DNA of 32,833 bases, from positions 1-32,833 of the forward strand of contig JAUNGE010000041.1 in assembly GCA_030524675.1 (NCBI GenBank), in the 5' to 3' direction. The translations under genes were made by a program, and so were the position numbers. The DNA comes from a bacterium. Lineage in GTDB: Bacteria > Bacillota > Clostridia > Lachnospirales > Lachnospiraceae. Positions 1 to 9,639 of this stretch are shown piece after piece; position 1 is the first letter of the stretch; each line of letters begins with the position of its first letter. The notes beneath the pieces are model-generated. The model did no database searches, was not told the DNA's origin, and saw only the letters and a program-made list of their open reading frames with translations.

Positions 1-36
1 AGAGCCGTCAGGCTCTTAGAAGCCCATTACCTTTAG
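1..36 (+). CDS. tnpB: C-terminal end of TnpB RNA-guided nuclease (partial)
   Basis: Frame 1 reads eleven residues, RAVRLLEAHYL, then TAG at 34-36. The stop lies inside the hairpin loop, as in many tnpB genes whose 3' end overlaps the omega-RNA. TnpB is the RuvC-type, RNA-guided nuclease ancestral to Cas12. Only the extreme C-terminus is present and no catalytic motif can be seen, so the call depends on the RNA-like end next to it. Sequence upstream of the window would settle it. Confidence 0.4.
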   Translation, partial: RAVRLLEAHYL

Positions 37-52
37 GTGATGGGTAGTTCAC
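1..52 (+). mobile_element. Right end of an IS200/IS605-family element (partial)
   Basis: The first 52 bases combine a reading frame that ends like a TnpB C-terminus with a hairpin followed by TAGTTCAC. This is the usual layout at the right end of tnpB-carrying IS200/IS605 elements, where the omega-RNA scaffold ends in a stem-loop and a short TTCA-type tail just before flanking DNA. The rest of the element lies outside the window, so family and completeness cannot be confirmed. Confidence 0.5.
1..52 (+). ncRNA. 3' end of omega-RNA (reRNA) scaffold; guide would begin at 53
   Basis: A stem pairs CCCATTACC (23-31) with GGTGATGGG (36-44) around a TTTA loop, with one G-U pair. It is preceded by GAAG and followed by TAGTTCAC. 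The omega-RNA of Deinococcus ISDra2 has the same order: GAA, stem with a UUUA-type loop, then GGUUCAA, after which roughly 16 bases of flanking DNA act as the guide. By analogy the guide here would start at 53 (ATACAACGGATAAGAG). The assignment is by resemblance only. Confidence 0.5.
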
Positions 53-153
53 ATACAACGGATAAGAGAATCGGCAAAAAACAACTATGTATCACGTTTG
101 AAATTCCTGACATTACTCCGTTTACAAATCTCTGCCGATTCCCATACGCAAAA

Positions 154-193
154 GAAAACCGCCGCCGGAACCAGTAGCCCGAAAGCGGTTTTC
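154..193. terminator. Bidirectional terminator downstream of the bile-salt hydrolase gene
   Basis: GAAAACCGC (154-162) pairs perfectly with GCGGTTTTC (185-193). Pyrimidine-rich sequence follows on the plus strand, and an A-rich run precedes it, giving a U-rich tail for minus-strand transcripts. It lies about 30 bases past the stop of the minus-strand gene ending at 223. Confidence 0.55.
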
Positions 194-222
194 GCTCTTT
201 CTTCTTTTCTTTGCCTTTTTTA

Positions 223-1203
223 TCAGGTCTTGTTCTGTATTCGTATCTGCTGCCCCAAAATTAGAGGATATGTTATCAGCGCTGCGCTGTCAAGCTCTTC
301 TCGGTGCATATCCACAGCTGTAATTTGATGATTCTCATAGGTTGTATAATAATAAATACCTTTATCCGCATTGCAGCAGGAAGTGTAGATGGTGATTTCA
401 TAGTTTCCTTCCTCCACCTCACAGCATCCGCGCTGTTGCGCCACAGAATCCAAAATATGAAAGAACTGGCTAATACTCTCAGACTCTGTGTTTCCCGAAA
501 CCGAATTCAATCTCACAAAAGCAGCCCTCACAAAACGGGACTCCGAAGACAAATCCCCTGGAAGTCCCAGTGCTCCCATTCCACGGCCATATGCGCGCAG
601 TGGCAGTTGGTCCGAGAAGAGATTCTTTGGCGGCTTGGGAGAGAGATGCATGTAGTTATTCAACTGAAACATCTGCTCCGGAAACGGCGGATTGTTCGTC
701 AGCACACCCGCTGGATTCGGGTAGACCTTTACGCCCGTCTTTACTGCCTCCACGGTGATACACTTGTCACGGTCCGCAATTATCCAGTGAAGCTCTGCTG
801 GCGGCATCTCTTTACTAAATGGAACATTGACAAGATTGATTTTTTCAAGCAGCACTTCTGCTTCTTTTACAGAGGCACACTGCCCCAAAATCCAAGGAAT
901 ACATTCAAACGATGCCACATTGTCTTTATCCGCCGCACTCTCCTTATAGTCTGCATTGCCAACAAAATTCAGCCCCGCCATTCCCAGCCCTTTTTCATTG
1001 ACAGCATCATAGTACAGCGGATATCCGCCTGCAACATGCGCCATACCGATTATCGCATAGTGGCTTTTCATGCTGCCCATCGCTCGAAAGTGAAATGGAT
1101 AAAAGCGCGGTGTTATTGTAATCTGCTCGCCATAAGAACAGTCATAATCCAGAGTACGTCCAAAATAGAAATCTTTTGTTTTATAAATTGCTGCTGTACA
1201 CAT
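223..1203 (-). CDS. bsh: Choloylglycine hydrolase family protein (bile salt hydrolase-like)
   Basis: This is a 326-residue Ntn-hydrolase of the choloylglycine hydrolase/penicillin V acylase family. Bile salt hydrolases cleave the amide bond of glycine- or taurine-conjugated bile acids in the cytoplasm. It begins MCT, so removal of Met1 exposes the nucleophile Cys2. The other expected active-site residues are visible: Arg16 and Asp19 (FGRTLDYD), Asn79 (GLNF), Asn170 in the LTNNPPF motif, and Arg223 in SRFVRAAF. Length matches the family (about 315-340). The start is supported by AGGAAGG seven bases upstream of ATG. No signal peptide is seen. The gene lies downstream of, and in the same direction as, the transglutaminase-like gene, but a gap of nearly 200 bases argues against tight coupling. 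The LTNNPPF motif favours bile salt hydrolase over penicillin acylase, but substrate preference cannot be read with certainty. Confidence 0.88.
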   Translation of the reverse strand: MCTAAIYKTKDFYFGRTLDYDCSYGEQITITPRFYPFHFRAMGSMKSHYAIIGMAHVAGGYPLYYDAVNEKGLGMAGLNFVGNADYKESAADKDNVASFECIPWILGQCASVKEAEVLLEKINLVNVPFSKEMPPAELHWIIADRDKCITVEAVKTGVKVYPNPAGVLTNNPPFPEQMFQLNNYMHLSPKPPKNLFSDQLPLRAYGRGMGALGLPGDLSSESRFVRAAFVRLNSVSGNTESESISQFFHILDSVAQQRGCCEVEEGNYEITIYTSCCNADKGIYYYTTYENHQITAVDMHREELDSAALITYPLILGQQIRIQNKT

Positions 1204-1397
1204 GTTCTTTCCTTCCTAATCCCTCTTATTTTGCTTTTATTATTCCCACTCTTATTTTTCTGTTTTTCCTACCTGCTCTCGTGCTTAGTTTGCGGCTATT
1301 TTCATCCTTTCATACGCAGACTGTCCAAATCGTTTTGTTACTCCTCACTGACACTGCCATTTATTACTGCCTCCTATCACTGCTATTCGCCGTCAAC

Positions 1398-2795
1398 TTA
1401 CTTCAATTCTTCCATCTTCAGAACCTCAATCGTTATCTCATATTCATCCTTTGTCATGGCCCTGTCATCGTACTCTGCCTCGCCAGTCTGGTTGTCATAT
1501 GGGTCATGGCGCAGATAGTTCTTTGCCGGAACTAAGTCATGCTGGAACTCACAGTTTGCGGGCATACGGAATGGCTCCAGATTTCCAAAATAAAAATTCC
1601 ATCCTTCCAGATTTCCCGCACGGTATCTCGCACCGCCGAAAGAACAGTCCGCATACAGCCATCCATACGGCGCCACATAGAACTGTGCCCAGTCATGGCA
1701 TCCAGCGCCATCCGGACTCACAGAAAGTCCCGCCTGCCATCTCGCCGGCACGCCTGCTGCACGGCACATGGTGATAAACAAAAGCGCCTGCACACCGCAG
1801 TCTCCCTTCCAGGAAGTTGACGCAAAGCCTGGAATATCCGTGATGGCAAAATAGCTTCTCACAAAAGAGTACATCAGATGTGTGGTAATATAATCATAAA
1901 TTTTTCTCGCTTTCACCAGAGGATTGGTTTCCTCCCCGATGATTTCCTTCACCAGAACTCTGATGTACGGCGTAAACTGAATATGCGGCAGCTGTTCTTC
2001 CAGATAGAATGTCGGCTGTGCCACAAATACTTCCTCTGGCTTCGGGTCCACATACGGCGCATGAATCTCGTAGGTGAATTCCATCGTAATCGCCTCACCT
2101 GGCTTCATCTTCTTCTCAAAACACGCGGTGCGCTGTGGGTAGTCTTTCGGCGCAATCAAAAGCGGTTTTTCCGATGTAGACAGAATCTGGACATTCTCCA
2201 CCTGCGCATAAGAAATCGGAAGCGGCATATGTACCCGAATCGTATGATCTGGACGCTCTTTTCCCTCTCTCACACGAAATGTCTCACGAATGTGGAAACG
2301 GACATTCATTCCGCCCTGCTCTATCTGACGGCGAATCATAGCATTGGTCTGCTCGATATCCTCTGCGCGCCTCTCCACCAGATATGCATATGCATCCCGA
2401 ATTCTTGCAGAAATATGTGGTCTTGTCTTTAACAGATTGTCAATAAAATCATCCATAATCTTTCTCTGGCCATTCACATAAATCCACTCAATCGCGCCCT
2501 CATCAATCAGCTCGTCGAATTCCTCTTTTGTGACGTCTTTCACGCGCTCCTGAAGTGCCTTCAAAGCCTCTTCCTCTGTGAAGATATACGATTTTGGAAG
2601 ACGCTTCAAAATCAGCTTTTCCAGCTCCAGACGTTTTCTCAAAGCGACGGGGATTTCCTTTTTCAGGCGCAAGTCAATCACTCTCTCGGCCCTCTCAAAA
2701 TCTCCATACCATTTTAATTTCATAATATCCTCCGGCAGCGGAACCGTCAGATACGCCAAATCTGCATATTCAAACTCTTTACCTGCATTTTCCAT
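1398..2795 (-). CDS. Transglutaminase-like superfamily protein
   Basis: The protein has 465 residues. Its C-terminal half contains a transglutaminase-like cysteine-protease fold with a clear catalytic triad: Cys333 in WKGDCGVQALLF, His367 in CHDWAQF, and Asp383 in LYADCSFG. The N-terminal part (about 1-165) is charged and mostly helical. Residues 165-285 look like a beta-rich domain that often precedes this catalytic core. No signal peptide or membrane segment is seen, so it is probably cytoplasmic. Such proteins may act as peptidases or amidases rather than crosslinkers; the substrate is unknown. ATG follows GTAGG by eight bases. A good sigma-A-like promoter and an inverted repeat lie just upstream. 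I see no partner gene that would define a pathway. Confidence 0.8.
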   Translation of the reverse strand: MENAGKEFEYADLAYLTVPLPEDIMKLKWYGDFERAERVIDLRLKKEIPVALRKRLELEKLILKRLPKSYIFTEEEALKALQERVKDVTKEEFDELIDEGAIEWIYVNGQRKIMDDFIDNLLKTRPHISARIRDAYAYLVERRAEDIEQTNAMIRRQIEQGGMNVRFHIRETFRVREGKERPDHTIRVHMPLPISYAQVENVQILSTSEKPLLIAPKDYPQRTACFEKKMKPGEAITMEFTYEIHAPYVDPKPEEVFVAQPTFYLEEQLPHIQFTPYIRVLVKEIIGEETNPLVKARKIYDYITTHLMYSFVRSYFAITDIPGFASTSWKGDCGVQALLFITMCRAAGVPARWQAGLSVSPDGAGCHDWAQFYVAPYGWLYADCSFGGARYRAGNLEGWNFYFGNLEPFRMPANCEFQHDLVPAKNYLRHDPYDNQTGEAEYDDRAMTKDEYEITIEVLKMEELK

Positions 2796-2862
2796 AATTA
2801 TTACCTACCAGCCTTTCTATTCTTTTTATGCACTGCACATACACACATTCCCTTATCATTTG

Positions 2863-2888
2863 ATGAGACTCCCTCCAAAATGTCTCAT
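2863..2888 (-). promoter_or_regulatory. Inverted repeat, possible operator of the transglutaminase-like gene
   Basis: ATGAGAC (2863-2869) and GTCTCAT (2882-2888) form 7-base arms around a 12-base spacer. The repeat begins about five bases downstream of the expected start of transcription, a position where a repressor could block initiation. No regulator family is assigned. Confidence 0.4.
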
Positions 2889-2899
2889 AACTATGTTCC

Positions 2900-2928
2900 A
2901 TTCTATCACTGCAAGCATAATACGTCAA
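2900..2928 (-). promoter_or_regulatory. Sigma-A-type promoter for the transglutaminase-like gene
   Basis: On the minus strand TTGACG (2928-2923) and TAGAAT (2905-2900) are separated by 17 bases. This would start transcription near 2893, about 100 bases upstream of the start codon at 2795. Confidence 0.5.
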
Positions 2929-3223
2929 ATATGTGTTCAAATATGCTCTGTCATGCCCGCTCCAAGCTGCTAAAAACCATATCAGATGTGATGTATTACA
3001 GTCTAAATTCTTCCTTGTTTTCCGTACATTTCTACGCTATCATACTATCATAAGCACAATATCTGTCTTTTTACACTAAACTCACACCATTTACACTACC
3101 TGTTCCGTTCTCGAATATCAGCAACAACATCATCACCGTATGGTTCTCCTTTATAATCGGCGATTATATAGCTGCTGTTTTTGCGGTTTATCAATTAAAA
3201 AATACTCAGAAAGGAATTCACCT
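2929..3223. other. Intergenic stretch between divergent genes
   Basis: No gene is seen between the minus-strand promoter and the plus-strand gene at 3224. The only structure is a short perfect inverted repeat, TATAATC-GGC-GATTATA (3152-3168), close to the expected promoter region of the plus-strand gene. It could be an operator or chance in AT-rich DNA. An in-frame upstream ATG at 3140 lacks a ribosome-binding site. Confidence 0.35.
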
Positions 3224-4180
3224 ATGGAAAGCTTAACCAAAAATCATCAATCCAAAGAGCGCCTTGCCGCAATAGTAAAAGCTTGTTTTCCGGATACTGC
3301 ACTGGATACCTATCGAGAACTGAAGGAGGGCTACTTCAATGCAGCCTATGATGTTCTCCTGCAGAACGGGCAAACTCTTATTTTAAAAATTGCCCCACCG
3401 AAACATGTTCCAATTATGTCCTATGAAAAAAATATTATGTTCAGCGAAGTCGAAGCTATGCGCATGGTTTCCGCATATTCTGACATTCCGTCTCCGAAAA
3501 TCTATGCCTATGATAACAGCTGTACTATCTGTCCATCCCCTTATTTCTTTATGGAAAAACTGCCTGGAAACAGTGTGCATGCTCTATCTGACACACTCAC
3601 AGCAGAAGAAAAACAGGCAATTCAGGTCCAGGCGGGCCAGATCAACCGAAAAATCAATGAAATCACATGTCCATATTTCGGCCTTCCAGGACAGCCCCAA
3701 GTGCAGGGAGAGAGCTGGTATCCCGTTTTCTGTCAAATGCTGGAGCTTGGAATTTCTGATGCCAAAGCGCGAAATATTGATTTAAAGATTTCTATTGAAC
3801 AGCTATTGTACCTGTTACAGCGCGATGCTTCCCTTTTTGAGGAAGTAAAAGAACCTCAACTCGTCCACTGGGATTTGTGGGACGGAAATATTTTCATAAA
3901 AGATGGAACAATAACTGGTCTGATTGACTGGGAGCGCTGTGTATTTGGAGACCCATTGATGGAAGTGGGATTTCGGACTTACAAAGACAATGCTGCTTTC
4001 CAGAAAGGTTATGGAATCGAATGTCTCACAGACTCGCAGAGATGCCGCGCACTCTGGTATGACATCTACCATCTGATTTTATGTTCCCTAGAATGTGAAT
4101 ATCGGCAATACGACACAATGAATATGTATGAATGGGCGACGGGACTTTTGCAGAAGCAGTTTCAAAAACTGTCTGTATGA
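3224..4180 (+). CDS. APH/choline-kinase-like small-molecule phosphotransferase
   Basis: The protein has 318 residues and the protein-kinase-like fold of aminoglycoside/choline/fructosamine kinases. Visible motifs are the beta-strand lysine Lys55 (LILKIAP), the Brenner catalytic loop HWDLWDGN with Asp217 and Asn222, and the metal-binding Asp235 in GLIDWERCVFGDP. The family transfers phosphate from ATP to a hydroxyl of a small molecule; the substrate here is not known and resistance should not be assumed. The start is set at 3224 because AAGGA lies eight bases upstream. An in-frame extension to 3140 has no such site and a poor N-terminus. The gene stands alone, between a divergent gene and a convergent operon, and ends at a strong terminator. 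Confidence 0.8.
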   Translation: MESLTKNHQSKERLAAIVKACFPDTALDTYRELKEGYFNAAYDVLLQNGQTLILKIAPPKHVPIMSYEKNIMFSEVEAMRMVSAYSDIPSPKIYAYDNSCTICPSPYFFMEKLPGNSVHALSDTLTAEEKQAIQVQAGQINRKINEITCPYFGLPGQPQVQGESWYPVFCQMLELGISDAKARNIDLKISIEQLLYLLQRDASLFEEVKEPQLVHWDLWDGNIFIKDGTITGLIDWERCVFGDPLMEVGFRTYKDNAAFQKGYGIECLTDSQRCRALWYDIYHLILCSLECEYRQYDTMNMYEWATGLLQKQFQKLSV

Positions 4181-4187
4181 AACAAAA

Positions 4188-4230
4188 AACATGCTGCAGA
4201 AGGTTTCTTTGCTCCATTCTGCAGCATGTT
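4188..4230. terminator. Shared terminator for the kinase-like gene and the dnaK operon
   Basis: AACATGCTGCAGAA (4188-4201) pairs perfectly with TTCTGCAGCATGTT (4217-4230) across a 15-base loop. T-rich sequence follows on the plus strand and A-rich sequence precedes it, so it can stop transcripts from both directions. It sits between convergent genes. Confidence 0.85.
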
Positions 4231-4256
4231 TTCTGTTATTTTATGCACGGTTTATG

Positions 4257-4307
4257 ATTCCGTTCATTGGTTTATCATTCCATTTATTTTTTACGATTCC
4301 GTTCATT
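4257..4307. repeat. Three short degenerate direct repeats
   Basis: ATTCCGTTCATT occurs at 4257-4268 and 4296-4307, with the variant ATTCCATTTATT at 4277-4288. They lie between the terminator and the end of dnaJ. They are too short and too few for a CRISPR array, and no role is evident. Confidence 0.5.
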
Positions 4308-5463
4308 TATTTAAAAAATCCCGAAATCCTTTTTTCTTCTTTTCGCCTTCTCCCGAAGGTACGCCGCGCATTGTCTCGTCGAATCTTCTGAGTGCTTCCT
4401 TCTGCTCCTCATTCATCTTCTCCGGCACCTGCACCACGAGAGTCACATAGTGGTCGCCTCGCACAGAACGTGAGCGAAGAGACGGAACGCCTTTTCCTTT
4501 CAGACGGATGCGGCTGTCGGTCTGTGTGCCAGGCTTGATTTCCTGCTCAATCTCGCCATCCACAGTCTTGATCTTGATAGTACCGCCAAGAGCTGCTGTC
4601 GCAAATGAGATCGGCACTGTAGAATAGATCGTGGTATCCTGACGTTTAAAAATCGGATGCTGAGAAACAACAATCTCAATCAACAGATCGCCTCTCTCTC
4701 CGCCGTTCGTTCCTGGCTCTCCAAGTCCGGATTTACGCAGTGTTGTACCATTGTCCACGCCTGCTGGAATTGTGACCGGCACTTTCTTTCTCTTTGAAAT
4801 ATATCCGGTTCCATAGCAGTCTGGACACTTTTCTTTGGTGACTTTACCGCTTCCTCGGCACTCTGGACAAGTTTGTACATTCTGTACCTGGCCGAACAGA
4901 GACTGCTGCGTATATACAATCCTTCCTTTTCCGTTACACTTCGGACATGTCTGCGGAGACGTTCCTGGTTTTGCGCCCGTACCGTGACACTTCTCACACT
5001 CTTCTTTCAAATTTAAATCTAGTTCTTTCTCACAGCCGAAAATCGCTTCCTCAAAGGTAATGCGGATGCTGGTGCGAATGCTTGCGCCTTTCGTCGGCGC
5101 ATTGCTGTATCTTGTAGAACGGCCGCCGCCTCCAAACAGATCGCCGAAGATATCCCCAAAGATATCTCCCATGTCGGCGCCGTTAAAATCAAATCCGCCA
5201 AACCCGCCGTAGCCGCCACCTCCTGCACCGCCGTCAAATGCCGCATGCCCAAACTGGTCATACTGTTTTCTCTTTTCAGGGTCACTCAAAACAGCGTATG
5301 CCTCGGAAGCTTCTTTAAATTTGGCTTCTGCCTCTTTATCGCCTGGGTTTGCATCTGGATGATATTTCTTTGCCAATGCACGGTATGCCTTCTTTAAAGC
5401 CGCATCATCCGCGTCCTTTGAGACGCCCAGGACTTCATAATAATCCCTTTTACTTTCTGCCAT
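4303..5463 (-). CDS. dnaJ: Chaperone protein DnaJ (Hsp40, type I)
   Basis: This 386-residue co-chaperone delivers unfolded clients to DnaK and stimulates its ATPase. Domain order is canonical: J domain at 1-70 with His35-Pro36-Asp37, a Gly/Phe-rich linker at about 76-115, then the zinc-binding region with four CxxCxGxG repeats (Cys pairs 156/159, 173/176, 199/202, 213/216), and C-terminal client-binding domains ending near 350. All key residues are intact. It is the last gene of the hrcA-grpE-dnaK-dnaJ operon, about 105 bases after dnaK, and is followed by the strong terminator at 4188-4230. It should be induced by heat through HrcA/CIRCE. Confidence 0.98.
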   Translation of the reverse strand: MAESKRDYYEVLGVSKDADDAALKKAYRALAKKYHPDANPGDKEAEAKFKEASEAYAVLSDPEKRKQYDQFGHAAFDGGAGGGGYGGFGGFDFNGADMGDIFGDIFGDLFGGGGRSTRYSNAPTKGASIRTSIRITFEEAIFGCEKELDLNLKEECEKCHGTGAKPGTSPQTCPKCNGKGRIVYTQQSLFGQVQNVQTCPECRGSGKVTKEKCPDCYGTGYISKRKKVPVTIPAGVDNGTTLRKSGLGEPGTNGGERGDLLIEIVVSQHPIFKRQDTTIYSTVPISFATAALGGTIKIKTVDGEIEQEIKPGTQTDSRIRLKGKGVPSLRSRSVRGDHYVTLVVQVPEKMNEEQKEALRRFDETMRGVPSGEGEKKKKGFRDFLNK

Positions 5464-5568
5464 GTCTGTTACCTTTCATTTCCAAACCCGCAAAGGGGGT
5501 GCCGCAAAAACAACACCGGATTTTGCAACACTCCCTCTCACGAATTTCTTTATTTTATCATAGCGGAT

Positions 5569-7425
<1,857 letters not shown>

Positions 7426-7456
7426 CTATATCATGAACAATATGATAAAAATAAAT

Positions 7457-7485
7457 ATGATAACATGTAATGATACCAAAGTCAA
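7457..7485 (-). promoter_or_regulatory. Possible internal promoter for dnaK-dnaJ
   Basis: On the minus strand TTGACT (7485-7480) and TATCAT (7462-7457) are spaced by 17 bases in the unusually long gap between grpE and dnaK. No CIRCE copy is seen here, so it would be outside direct HrcA control. The gap otherwise holds only the dnaK ribosome-binding site. Confidence 0.4.
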
Positions 7486-7573
7486 ACGGTCGAAAATCTG
7501 ATGCAAACTTGTTAGCAGGAAACTTCTTCGCGTTTTTGGCTTTATTTTTGTCTGTCTGCGATTATCTGCCGAT

Positions 7574-8221
7574 TTAGTTCGCAACCTTTACCATGCTGTG
7601 TCTCACAACGCTTTCTCTGTAAAGGTATCCTTTCTGGAACTCCTCGGCGACAACGTTCTCTCCCAGTTCTTCATCTTCCACATGCATCACTGCATTGTGG
7701 AAATTGGGGTCAAACGGCTTACCAACTGCATCGATTGGCTTTACTCCGATTTCCTCGAGGTTTTTGATAAGCTGTTTATAAATCTTATCCATTCCCTCCG
7801 CAAAAGAAGTTCCTTTCTCCTCCTCCGAAATCATTGTAAGACCTCTCTCAAAGTTATCGACAACCGGAAGCATCTTCTCAATCACACTCTTCGCACCGAT
7901 TTCATACATAGCTGCTTTTTCTTTCTCTGTGCGCTTGCGGAAGTTGTCGAATTCTGCCATGGTCCGCTTCAGGCGGTCCGTCAACTCTTCTATCTGTGTA
8001 TCCTTTGGGTCTTTTTTCTTTTTCCCAAAGAATCCTTTTTTCTCTTTCTCTGGTCCTGTATGTTCAGAAGTTTCCTGTGTTTCCTCGGAATCACAGGTCT
8101 CACAAGTTTCTTCGCCGCAGGACTCTTTTTCTGTCTCGGAAGTCTCAGCTGTTCTGGTAGCTTCCGTTTTTTCTTCCATTTCGTCCTGATTTACAGGCTC
8201 TTTTACTTCTTGATTCTCCAT
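7574..8221 (-). CDS. grpE: Nucleotide exchange factor GrpE
   Basis: This 215-residue homodimeric factor releases ADP from DnaK. The first 70 or so residues are highly acidic and low-complexity (Glu/Thr-rich), followed by a Lys-rich KKKDPKDT stretch. A long helical dimerisation region comes next, containing the family motif AEFDNFRKRTEKEK. The C-terminal beta domain includes FDPNFHNAVMHVEDEE, the typical DnaK-contacting motif. The long charged N-terminus makes it somewhat longer than E. coli GrpE (197). It lies 12 bases after hrcA and before dnaK, in the same operon. Confidence 0.97.
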   Translation of the reverse strand: MENQEVKEPVNQDEMEEKTEATRTAETSETEKESCGEETCETCDSEETQETSEHTGPEKEKKGFFGKKKKDPKDTQIEELTDRLKRTMAEFDNFRKRTEKEKAAMYEIGAKSVIEKMLPVVDNFERGLTMISEEEKGTSFAEGMDKIYKQLIKNLEEIGVKPIDAVGKPFDPNFHNAVMHVEDEELGENVVAEEFQKGYLYRESVVRHSMVKVAN

Positions 8222-8233
8222 ATCTTCACCCGT

Positions 8234-9268
8234 CTACTCTTCTTTATGGAACGCAGCATCTAACTGCGTAATTAACGTCTTTAATGTTCCAAGCACTTTC
8301 TCGTAGTCCATCCGTTTCGGTCCGATAATACCTATCGTGCCATGCAGTCCGCCGCCAAGTTCATACTGAGCAGTTACCACACTGCAATCCTTCATGGTAT
8401 GCACCGGCGTCTCATCGCCGATGTACACTTGGATTCCATTACTCTCAGCATCGGGAGTGGTATTAGATACCAATTCCTGAAGCAGTTTCTTTTCCTCCAG
8501 AGTACTAATCAGCTTGCTCGCATTTTCCCCATCGCTCAGCTCTGGGTATTTAAAAATATTGGTCGCTCCGCTGGTGTAAATCTGTAAGTCTTCCTGGTCT
8601 GCCCGAATGGCTTCTGCCACTTCCTCCAGCACTCTGTCCACAACACCACTGTGGATTCCTGCCTGCACCTTCAATCTGGTAATCATGTCCAGATTAATCT
8701 CTTCAATCGTCAAACCATTCAAACTGCTGTTTAACATGATATTCAGATTTAAAAGCTCCTCATCACTCAACTCATCCTGCAGGTCAATCATAGTGTTTTT
8801 GATGATATTTCCCTCCACTACGATAACTGCGAGAAGTTTGTTTATATCAACTTTGGAGAGCTGGATAAATTTCAGCTTTGTCAGATGATACTGCGGTCCG
8901 CTTATCATAGCAGCGTAATTCGTGTTTTTCGCGAGAACCTGCGCCATCTGCTTAAGCAGAGTTTCCACTCGGTCTACCCGCTTTATCATCAGCTCTTTCA
9001 ATTCCTCCGCTTCCTGTTCCTTCTCCTCCATCAGTTGGTCTACATAAAATCTGTATCCTTTATCAGAAGGAATCCGCCCTGCCGACGTGTGAGGCTGAAC
9101 GATATATCCCATCTCCTCCAGATCCGACATTTCATTCCGAATCGTCGCCGGACTGAGCTGTAAACCGGAACCCTTGGAAATCGTGCGTGAGCCTACCGGC
9201 TCCCCAGTCTCCAGATAGTTTTGGATGATGGCTTTCAGGATTTTTATTTTTCTTTCATCTAATTCCAA
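8234..9268 (-). CDS. hrcA: Heat-inducible transcription repressor HrcA
   Basis: The protein has 344 residues. An N-terminal winged helix (about 1-75, with GEPVGSRTISKG and LSPATIRNEMSDLEEMGYI) binds CIRCE. A GAF-like and dimerisation region ends with GGLHGTIGIIGPKRMDYEKV. HrcA represses the class I heat-shock genes and depends on GroEL for folding. I choose the TTG at 9268 because AAAGGA lies nine bases upstream and the product then begins with the usual LDERKIKIL. An upstream ATG at 9370 would put the promoter -10 and CIRCE inside the coding region. First gene of the operon, so autoregulated. Confidence 0.96.
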   Translation of the reverse strand: MELDERKIKILKAIIQNYLETGEPVGSRTISKGSGLQLSPATIRNEMSDLEEMGYIVQPHTSAGRIPSDKGYRFYVDQLMEEKEQEAEELKELMIKRVDRVETLLKQMAQVLAKNTNYAAMISGPQYHLTKLKFIQLSKVDINKLLAVIVVEGNIIKNTMIDLQDELSDEELLNLNIMLNSSLNGLTIEEINLDMITRLKVQAGIHSGVVDRVLEEVAEAIRADQEDLQIYTSGATNIFKYPELSDGENASKLISTLEEKKLLQELVSNTTPDAESNGIQVYIGDETPVHTMKDCSVVTAQYELGGGLHGTIGIIGPKRMDYEKVLGTLKTLITQLDAAFHKEE

Positions 9269-9288
9269 TACCACACATCCTTTCTCAA

Positions 9289-9315
9289 TTAGCACTCGTT
9301 CAAGTTGAGTGCTAA
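9289..9315. promoter_or_regulatory. CIRCE operator (HrcA binding site)
   Basis: TTAGCACTC-N9-GAGTGCTAA is a perfect match to the CIRCE consensus. It lies between the promoter -10 and the hrcA start, so it is transcribed into the leader. HrcA binding here represses the whole hrcA-grpE-dnaK-dnaJ operon. Confidence 0.97.
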
Positions 9316-9329
9316 CATCTACAATCCAT

Positions 9330-9358
9330 ACTATATGCTTCTTCAGCCTTTTTGTCAA
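9330..9358 (-). promoter_or_regulatory. Sigma-A promoter of the hrcA operon
   Basis: On the minus strand TTGACA (9358-9353) and TATAGT (9335-9330) are separated by exactly 17 bases. The start of transcription is expected near 9323, directly upstream of CIRCE. Confidence 0.85.
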
Positions 9359-9432
9359 GAGGTTTTTCAAGTTTTTTTGACATTTTCACAGAATTTCACA
9401 AATTTTATGTTTTGTTTAGATTTTCGTTTTTC

Positions 9433-9461
9433 TTGACATTTAACATTTTTGTAATTATAAT
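9433..9461 (+). promoter_or_regulatory. Consensus sigma-A promoter for the first 3D-domain gene
   Basis: TTGACA (9433-9438) and TATAAT (9456-9461) match the consensus perfectly with a 17-base spacer. The leader to the start codon at 9640 would be about 170 bases. It is divergent from the hrcA promoter. Confidence 0.85.
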
Positions 9462-9639
9462 GAAACAAGATTGTAAGAACTGATTTTTCTGTTTTTTATT
9501 CCTATTTTTATTCAAATTTTTAAAACATATGGAAACAGCCGTATGGCTTTTTCACTCATTTGCCCTCCACTCATTTGCCCTCAAATCCATAACAGCAAAA
9601 ATATATCATTATTTTAAAAGTCAGAAAGGTTTGATCGAT

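Noticed and set aside
304-1518. A 404-residue open frame on the plus strand opposite the bile-salt hydrolase gene
   Set aside because: It runs antisense to two well-supported genes, has a low-complexity Ser/Leu/His/Cys-rich composition, no ribosome-binding site and no recognisable domain.
4257-4307. Possible CRISPR array from three spaced repeats
   Set aside because: Units are only 12 bases, spacers of about 7-8 bases, one copy degenerate, and no cas gene is nearby.
9269-9370. Upstream in-frame ATG extension of hrcA
   Set aside because: It would place the promoter -10 region and CIRCE inside the coding sequence; the TTG at 9268 has a good Shine-Dalgarno and the conserved N-terminus.
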